In this document: positions 5,325-6,480 of the stretch, piece by piece
Position numbering within the stretch: position 1 is the first letter of the stretch
How the letters are laid out: each line of letters begins with the position of its first letter
Source of the DNA: Planctomycetales bacterium
GTDB lineage: Bacteria > Planctomycetota > Planctomycetia > Pirellulales > Thermoguttaceae
Length of the DNA: 6,480 nt
Assembly: GCA_007127495.1 (NCBI GenBank)
Contig: SKZG01000161.1
Location: forward strand, 1-6,480
Direction: 5' to 3'
Notes under the pieces: generated by a model
Seen by the model: the letters and a program-made list of their open reading frames with translations, nothing else
What the model was told of the DNA's origin: nothing
Databases searched by the model: none
Position numbers and translations under genes: made by a program

Positions 5325-6341
5325 TCAGAGCATCTGCCAGACGGCCATCTTCAACAGATCGCGGAAGTGCTTGCCCGAAAGTACGGCGGCCGGCTCGAAG
5401 CCGCAGTGTACCAAACAGTGGCGGCAGCGGGGGTCGCCACCCGGGCCAAGGCCTGCCCAGTCGGTTTGCGCGAGCAGTTCCTCGTAGCTGGCGTAGTGCT
5501 CGTCGGCCATGAGGTAGCACGGCCCGCGCCAGCCGGCGATATTGTACGTGGGGTTCGCCCACGCCGCGCAGGGCAGTTCGCGCCGTCCGCATAAGAAGTC
5601 GAGGTACACGGGCGAGGCGGTGATGCGAAAGCGACCGAGCACCTTGCGCGCCTGCCGGAACTTCCGGTGGACGTCGTCGCGCGTCATGAACATCGCCTCG
5701 GCGCCTGCCGGGTTCTCGTCCTGCACGGCCTGGTAGCCGAAGGCAGGCGAAATCATCATGCCGTCCACCCGCAACTCCGTGAGATACTGAAACAACACGG
5801 CGATTTCGTTCAGGTCGGTTTCCTTGTATAGGGTCGTGTTGGTGTACACGAGGAACCCGGCCTGCTTGGCGGCCTCGATGCCCTGGACGGCCGCCGTGAA
5901 CACACCGTCGCGTCCCGCGCCGGCGTCGTGGGTGGCTTCCATGCCGTCGAGGTGGACATTGATCATCAGCCGCTTATTTCTTGGAAAGCCGGGAAGCTTG
6001 CGCTCGAGCAGCGTGCCGTTGGTACACAAGTACACGTGCTTGCTCCGGGCGAGGAGTTCGCCGGTGAGCTGTTCGATTTCCGGGTAGATGAGCGGTTCGC
6101 CGCCGCACACGCTGACGATGGGCGCACCGCACGTTTCCAGCGCGTGCAGGCATTGCTTGACGGAAAGCCGTTGCCCGATGGTGGCGGAGTATTCCCGAAC
6201 TCGCCCGCAGCCCTTACACCGTAGGTTGCAGGCGTGCAGGGGTTCGAGCATGAGCACGAGCGGGAACTTGCGTTCGCCGGCAAGCCGCTTGCGCAAGAGG
6301 TAGGACGTCATGGAGCGGGTCAGCGAAAGCGGGAAACGCAT
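5325..6341 (-). CDS. hpnH: Hopanoid biosynthesis radical SAM protein HpnH (adenosylhopene synthase)
   Basis: A 338-residue, full-length HpnH. Family role: uses S-adenosylmethionine to make a 5'-deoxyadenosyl radical and adds adenosine to the side chain of diploptene, giving adenosylhopane, the entry to extended C35 hopanoids. The radical SAM cluster motif CxxxCxxC is C38, C42, C45 in EPLHACNLRCKGCGR. The SAM-binding GGEP is at 80-83 within VSVCGGEPLIYPEI. Other conserved stretches are VYLCTNGTLL (103-112) and INVHLDG (127-133). The C-terminal part, with C251, C258 and C275 and then CRHCLVHCGFE (C306, C309, C313), matches the DUF3463-type extension of this family. No Shine-Dalgarno precedes the ATG, which lies inside the shc reading frame, so translation probably depends on ribosomes leaving shc. 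Confidence 0.95.
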   Translation of the reverse strand: MRFPLSLTRSMTSYLLRKRLAGERKFPLVLMLEPLHACNLRCKGCGRVREYSATIGQRLSVKQCLHALETCGAPIVSVCGGEPLIYPEIEQLTGELLARSKHVYLCTNGTLLERKLPGFPRNKRLMINVHLDGMEATHDAGAGRDGVFTAAVQGIEAAKQAGFLVYTNTTLYKETDLNEIAVLFQYLTELRVDGMMISPAFGYQAVQDENPAGAEAMFMTRDDVHRKFRQARKVLGRFRITASPVYLDFLCGRRELPCAAWANPTYNIAGWRGPCYLMADEHYASYEELLAQTDWAGLGPGGDPRCRHCLVHCGFEPAAVLSGKHFRDLLKMAVWQML

Positions 6342-6480
6342 GGTCGGTGTGGTGTCGTGGGGCCAAAAGGGGGCCGACCTTCTTCGCCCACTGCGCCAGC
6401 GCCAACAGCGGGAAGTAGATCGGGTAGGAATGGTAGCGCAGGTAGAACACCCTGGGGAAACCGGTGCCGGTGAACTCGGC
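6214..6480 (-). CDS. shc: Squalene-hopene cyclase, C-terminal fragment (5' part outside window)
   Basis: Only the last 88 codons are visible. The start of the fragment, EFTGTGFPRVFYLRYHSY followed by PIYFPLLALAQW, is the characteristic C-terminus of squalene-hopene cyclases, which fold squalene into hopene/diploptene at the membrane. In known cyclases the chain ends soon after the FPLxALxxW/Y motif. Here the frame continues about 54 more codons to TAA at 6216-6214, of which the last 43 lie in a different frame over the start of hpnH. That tail (HAFPAFADPLHDVL...) has no family resemblance. Either this is a genuinely long tail with coupled translation, or the C-rich run near 6362-6377 hides an indel; neither other frame gives a stop before the hpnH ATG either. 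The family call is strong; the true end is uncertain. Confidence 0.85.
   Translation of the reverse strand, partial: AEFTGTGFPRVFYLRYHSYPIYFPLLALAQWAKKVGPLLAPRHHTDHAFPAFADPLHDVLPLAQAACRRTQVPARAHARTPARLQPTV

Noticed and set aside
4894..5592. Minus-strand frame bridging the convergent spacer, containing LTLSRRERG
   Set aside because: This peptide is the usual spurious translation of the dispersed C-rich palindromic repeat, and the frame overlaps two well-supported genes.

Overview
The window is GC-rich (about 60% by eye) and densely coded, and it looks like a stretch of bacterial chromosome. My best guess is a planctomycete of the Pirellulales type. The guess rests on a squalene-hopene cyclase/HpnH pair, an FHA-GAF-SpoIIE phosphatase, a small Lys-rich protein whose 'FWGVFNQS' core I associate with planctomycetes, and a lipoprotein that resembles no well-known family. 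This is inference from gene content; there is no rRNA or marker protein here to settle it.

Layout. From the left edge to about 3.2 kb everything lies on the minus strand. In transcription order it runs: tRNA-Gln(CUG) at 3228-3158, a 101-residue basic protein at 3054-2749, a terminator-like structure, a 19-bp tandem repeat array bounded by inverted repeats, and then a tight three-gene run. That run is a lipoprotein (2447-1710), endonuclease III (1713-1030, overlapping the lipoprotein stop by 4 nt) and a YhaM-type OB-fold/HD exoribonuclease (1007 to beyond the left edge). After a 229-bp divergent spacer, one plus-strand gene (3458-5152) encodes a 564-residue FHA-GAF-PP2C phosphatase. It converges on a minus-strand hopanoid pair, hpnH (6341-5325) and the 3' end of shc (entering from the right edge). 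The 172-bp convergent spacer holds three consecutive GC-rich hairpins.

How the genes work together. shc and hpnH are consecutive steps in hopanoid lipid synthesis: cyclisation of squalene, then addition of adenosine to the hopene side chain. Their reading frames overlap by 128 nt and hpnH has no visible Shine-Dalgarno sequence, so translational coupling is likely unless the overlap is a sequence error. The nth and yhaM genes are nucleic-acid maintenance functions that appear co-transcribed behind a lipoprotein gene. The FHA-GAF-phosphatase is probably a signalling switch, but none of its likely partners (STAS protein, anti-sigma kinase, Ser/Thr kinase) is in view.

The most unusual structure is the seven-copy 19-bp array at 2545-2676 with its flanking hairpins. 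No complete novel system is evident.
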